This document shows, piece after piece, positions 61,201 to 64,000 of a stretch of 64,000 nt of DNA. Origin of the DNA: Alkalibacillus haloalkaliphilus (GTDB lineage Bacteria; Bacillota; Bacilli; Bacillales; Alkalibacillaceae); contig NZ_BJYA01000012.1 in NCBI RefSeq assembly GCF_007991275.1, forward strand, positions 93,401 through 157,400. The letters run 5' to 3'. The position numbers were made by a program, and so were the translations under genes. Below the pieces are notes generated by a model, which saw only the letters and a list, made by a program, of their open reading frames with translations, ran no database searches and was not told the DNA's origin. Position 1 is the stretch's first letter; each line of letters begins with the position of its first letter.

Positions 61201-62241
61201 ATGAACAACCGCTTAATATTGTCAATTGCTATACCAGCTTTACTGACCACCTTACTTGTTGTGATGTCTCTTGCGATTACAGTCGGAGCAGCAAATATAA
61301 ACTGGCAAGATGTATGGCTCATTGTGTTTGCTGAATTGCCTTACATTCATCAGTGGATTGAACCAAGCTGGAGTGATTCAACAGAAACTATTGTACTTGA
61401 TATACGAATGCCTAGAGTAATTTTAGCCGCAATAGTTGGCGCTGCGCTTGCTTTAGCAGGCGCTATATATCAAGGGGTGTTACGTAACCCGTTAGCTGAC
61501 CCATTTATATTAGGTGTCTCTTCTGGAGCGTCTTTTGGTGCAGCTCTAGTCTTTGCCTTCGGTTTTCAAGTCGTTTGGTTAGGCAAGTTTACTTTACCAG
61601 TTGTTGCTTTTATGTTTGGTTTTGGAACACTTATGGTCGTGTATTTTTTAGCAAGAATCGGTCAAAAAGTAAGAATGGAAACGATTATACTTGCAGGTGT
61701 AGTCGTTCAAGCGTTTATTGGCGCTTGCCTTTCTCTTGTAATGGCTTTAGCGAATGAACAACTACAAACCATTGTATTTTGGATGATGGGTAGCTTAACG
61801 TTAACTGATTGGAGCTATAATCAAATTGTCTTACCAATCATTTTAATTTGTTCCATAATCGCTTTGTTCTATGCAAGAGAGCTAAATATGCTAGGACTAG
61901 GTGAAGAAGTAGCACACCATTCAGGGGTTTCTGTAGAAAAAACTCGGTTTTATTTATTAATACTAGCGTCTATTATGACAGGTGCTGCAGTTTCTGTATC
62001 GGGTGCGATTGGTTTTGTCGGTTTAGTCGTTCCACATATCATAAGATTGATCGTTGGAGCTGACTACCGGTTAATCTTGCCTTTATCGATCTTCGGTGGT
62101 GCTATTTTCTTAGTCGGTGCTGATACGTTAGCGCGTGTATTAATGGCTCCACGTGAATTACCGTTAGGGATTATTACTGCCTTTTTAGGGGCACCATTTT
62201 TCGCTTATTTATTACGAAGAACGAAGCGAGAGTACTTTTAG
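61201..62241 (+). CDS. btuC: Cobalamin ABC transporter permease BtuC
   Basis: A 346-residue FecCD/BtuC-type permease with ten membrane helices. Family segments: IRMPRVILAAIVGAALALAG (about residues 69-88), GVLRNPLADPFILGVSSGAS (about residues 97-116), and GAIGFVGLVVPHIIRLIVGADYR near the coupling helix. It forms the channel with BtuD and BtuF and is 28 bases after btuF. Confidence 0.94.
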   Translation: MNNRLILSIAIPALLTTLLVVMSLAITVGAANINWQDVWLIVFAELPYIHQWIEPSWSDSTETIVLDIRMPRVILAAIVGAALALAGAIYQGVLRNPLADPFILGVSSGASFGAALVFAFGFQVVWLGKFTLPVVAFMFGFGTLMVVYFLARIGQKVRMETIILAGVVVQAFIGACLSLVMALANEQLQTIVFWMMGSLTLTDWSYNQIVLPIILICSIIALFYARELNMLGLGEEVAHHSGVSVEKTRFYLLILASIMTGAAVSVSGAIGFVGLVVPHIIRLIVGADYRLILPLSIFGGAIFLVGADTLARVLMAPRELPLGIITAFLGAPFFAYLLRRTKREYF

Positions 62242-62254
62242 GAGGCTTTTATAA

Positions 62255-63019
62255 ATGATCACAATTGAAAATGTTTCTAAACAAGTAGAGAATAAGTGGT
62301 TGTTAAATGACGTCTCGTTTAAAGTAGACGAAGGTGCCTGTATTGGTTTAATTGGCCCTAATGGTGCGGGAAAGTCCACATTAATGAAACTGTTATCTGG
62401 TCTAGAAGAGCCGACGAGCGGAACGGTAAAAGTTCTAGGAAAGGAAGCGGGTAAGTGGTCGGTTAAAAAGCTGGCGCAAAAAGTGTCTGTCTTAACACAA
62501 GATGGTTTATCACCTTATCCAATGACGGTTTATGATGCGGTATTAATGGGGCGTTATCCGCATTTAAGCTTCTTTCAAAGAGAAGGAACAGAAGACTACA
62601 AGCGTGTTGAGAACGTATTAAGTATGACTGGTTTAGATAGTTTTCGTAATCAAATGCTTGATACGTTAAGTGGCGGTGAAAGGCAACGTGTTGCGATCGC
62701 TAAAGCAATGGTTCAAGAACCTGAAGTTTTATTATTAGACGAACCGACATCATATTTGGATATAGGTTATCAAGTAAATGTTTTAAATTTAGTTAAAGAG
62801 TGGCAAAACCGTGATCAATTAACGGTGCTTATGGTACTTCACGACTTGAATTTAGCTGCACAGTATTGTGATCAATTGGTTTTAATGAATAACGGTGAAG
62901 TTATAAAGCAAGGCACTAGTGAAGAAATCATTGAAGCTGACACGTTACAGACGGTTTATCAAACTAAGCCAGAAATAATACGTCATCCAAAATCAAATAT
63001 CCCACAAATTTTATTGTAA
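62255..63019 (+). CDS. btuD: Cobalamin ABC transporter ATP-binding protein BtuD
   Basis: A 254-residue ABC ATPase: Walker A GPNGAGKST (about residues 34-42), Q-loop SVLTQDGLSPYPMTVYDAVL, signature LSGGERQR (about residues 138-145), Walker B VLLLDEPTSYLD, H-loop LMVLHDLNLA. It drives BtuC. AGGAGG precedes the ATG. It ends the riboswitch-controlled operon, although no terminator is seen before the next gene. Confidence 0.94.
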   Translation: MITIENVSKQVENKWLLNDVSFKVDEGACIGLIGPNGAGKSTLMKLLSGLEEPTSGTVKVLGKEAGKWSVKKLAQKVSVLTQDGLSPYPMTVYDAVLMGRYPHLSFFQREGTEDYKRVENVLSMTGLDSFRNQMLDTLSGGERQRVAIAKAMVQEPEVLLLDEPTSYLDIGYQVNVLNLVKEWQNRDQLTVLMVLHDLNLAAQYCDQLVLMNNGEVIKQGTSEEIIEADTLQTVYQTKPEIIRHPKSNIPQILL

Positions 63020-63089
63020 AACCATAGTCATACAAACAACTTTTAGTATAATAGAGTTAAGTAGGACAAGATGGAAATGGGGATTATTA

Positions 63090-63908
63090 ATGATTGAATG
63101 GCGGAACTTATACCGCGGTGGCCTTATGGGAATCAGTGATCTAATTCCAGGGGTCAGTGGTGGAACAATCGCAGTTGTTTTAGGTATTTATCAAAGGTTA
63201 ATTGAAGGAATAAATGGTATCTTCACACGTGAATGGAAACGTCATCTCGCGTTTTTAGTACCGTTATTAGTCGGTGTTTTATTAGCTTTATTTTTATTAT
63301 CTAATGTCGTTAATTGGCTTTATGACAATTATCCAAATCAAATACAATTTTTATTTTTAGGATTAATCGTTGGGATTATCCCAATGCTGTTAAAGAAGTC
63401 TGAGTATAAGAAGACATTTAGCGGGCAGCATTATGCATTATTTATTTTAGCGGCGATTCTCGTTGGTTTAACAGGCTTATTCCAAGAAGGTGTAGCTGAC
63501 ACTATTACAACATATGATGCTTCAACATACGTGTTGTTGTTCTTGTCTGGTTGGTTAGCTAGCTCGGCTATGATCTTACCTGGTATTAGTGGGTCAATGT
63601 TGTTATTAATTGTTGGAATGTATCCGACATTTGTTTATATATTAAGTGATGTTGTTATAGAAGCTTTAATACCATTAGGTTTAGGCATCGTTTTTGGTCT
63701 GTTAATTATGAGTAAAATTATTAAGTACTTCTTGAATCAGTATTTTTATCAGACATATGCGCTCATTATTGGACTAGTATTCGGTTCAATGTTTGTCGTT
63801 TATCCAGGTTTTGAAGAAAGCTTCATGTTAAATGCTTTAAGTATATTACTAATCTTTGCAGGTATTTACGCAGCTTATTTACTTGGAAAATTAGAGCATC
63901 AAGATTAA
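63090..63908 (+). CDS. DUF368 protein (polyprenyl-phosphate translocase family)
   Basis: A 272-residue membrane protein with about nine hydrophobic segments and two inverted repeats, each with the P-G-x-SGG/S signature: DLIPGVSGGTIAVVLGIY (about residues 18-35) and MILPGISGSMLLLIVGMY (about residues 161-178). DUF368 members have been shown to return undecaprenyl phosphate across the membrane, with the need strongest at alkaline pH, which suits this host. TGGGGAT precedes the ATG; it is 70 bases behind btuD and may have its own promoter (TATAAT at 63047-63052, no good -35). Confidence 0.9.
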   Translation: MIEWRNLYRGGLMGISDLIPGVSGGTIAVVLGIYQRLIEGINGIFTREWKRHLAFLVPLLVGVLLALFLLSNVVNWLYDNYPNQIQFLFLGLIVGIIPMLLKKSEYKKTFSGQHYALFILAAILVGLTGLFQEGVADTITTYDASTYVLLFLSGWLASSAMILPGISGSMLLLIVGMYPTFVYILSDVVIEALIPLGLGIVFGLLIMSKIIKYFLNQYFYQTYALIIGLVFGSMFVVYPGFEESFMLNALSILLIFAGIYAAYLLGKLEHQD

Positions 63909-63916
63909 ATATTTAA

Positions 63917-64000
63917 GGAGCTGGGACAGAACTACTTGTTAATACACAAGACCCGAACGAAATCATAATTTGACTTCGTTCGGGTTTATCTTTTAGCTCC
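63917..64000 (+). repeat. Terminator-bearing intergenic element, cut by the window end
   Basis: Starts GGAGCTGGGACAGAAC and ends at the window edge with AGCTCC, complementary to the first six bases. Inside, ACCCGAACGAA (63951-63961) and TTCGTTCGGGT (63975-63985) form an 11-bp stem with a TTTATCTTTT tail, which would end the DUF368 transcript. The 'GGAGCTGGGACA' start resembles a motif I associate with repeated intergenic elements of Bacilli and Staphylococci; I cannot confirm other copies here. Confidence 0.6.

Noticed and set aside
1..64000. Prophage, transposase, rRNA or tRNA genes
   Set aside because: None were recognised on either strand; no integrase, capsid, IS or cloverleaf-like sequence was seen by reading, though tRNAs can be missed without a covariance search.

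Overview
The window looks like a chromosomal stretch from a low-GC, Gram-positive, salt- and/or alkali-adapted member of the Bacillaceae. This rests on AGGAGG-type ribosome binding sites, lipoproteins with classic lipoboxes, many Bacillus-type families (XylR/ROK, YpcP, YtzI-like, BdbC, DUF3892, DUF3298), strongly acidic secreted proteins, a BCCT compatible-solute transporter and a DUF368 protein. I saw no rRNA, tRNA, prophage, transposase or CRISPR array. The genus is an inference from gene content only.

Layout. 1-2900: the 3' end of an acetyltransferase gene; a very small holin-like/TxpA-like toxin gene on the minus strand whose promoter overlaps a near-perfect LexA (SOS) box; an Aquifex-type aconitase followed directly by a 58-aa zinc-finger protein. 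2900-13750: a xylose/xylo-oligosaccharide regulon (GH43 beta-xylosidase, XylR, sugar ABC importer without its own ATPase, YesL-like protein, XylA, XylB, aldose epimerase) with two candidate XylR operators. 13850-19970: small housekeeping and accessory genes (DinB-like, VOC, TRIC-like channel, Crp/Fnr regulator, RidA, acyl-CoA synthetase, CDF metal exporter). 20100-27600: AsnB, a tiny lipoprotein with a sigma-B-like promoter, a polar amino-acid ABC importer, a BCCT transporter, DUF3298 and DUF3892 proteins. 27600-33400: a heterodimeric ABC exporter, then an ECF sigma/anti-sigma pair with a clear autoregulatory ECF promoter. 33500-42400: M20 peptidase, a 122-bp palindromic tandem repeat, a DNA-repair-like group (YpcP exonuclease, pyrimidine-dimer glycosylase), VOC dioxygenase, EamA exporter, acyl-CoA dehydrogenase, BdbC plus a thioredoxin-like partner. 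42500-50120: arsRBC, a second ECF sigma/anti-sigma pair, a NIPSNAP/DUF4269/methyltransferase trio with non-ATG starts, a SurA-like lipoprotein and a cold-shock protein. 50250-59700: an MHYT-EAL c-di-GMP protein, Ohr, a 3D-domain protein, an RRNPP-like regulator with an enoyl-CoA hydratase, and a chemoreceptor paired with a BMP-family lipoprotein. 59860-64000: promoter, cobalamin riboswitch and terminator controlling BtuF-BtuC-BtuD, then a DUF368 (undecaprenyl-phosphate translocase family) gene and a repeat-like terminator cut by the window end.

How they work together. The xylose block is self-contained apart from the missing importer ATPase: oligosaccharide uptake, xylosidase, mutarotase, isomerase and kinase feed the pentose phosphate pathway under XylR. 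Several loci deal with envelope and environmental stress: two ECF systems, arsenic, peroxide, osmolyte transport, drug export and lipid-carrier recycling. The most unusual items are the SOS-box-controlled micro-toxin (346-529), two arrays of a degenerate ~20-bp repeat (18936-19082 and 27628-27829), and a 122-bp repeat whose hairpin reaches into the 3' end of the M20 peptidase gene (34640-34943). Start codons were chosen by ribosome-binding-site spacing, so several differ from the longest open frame.
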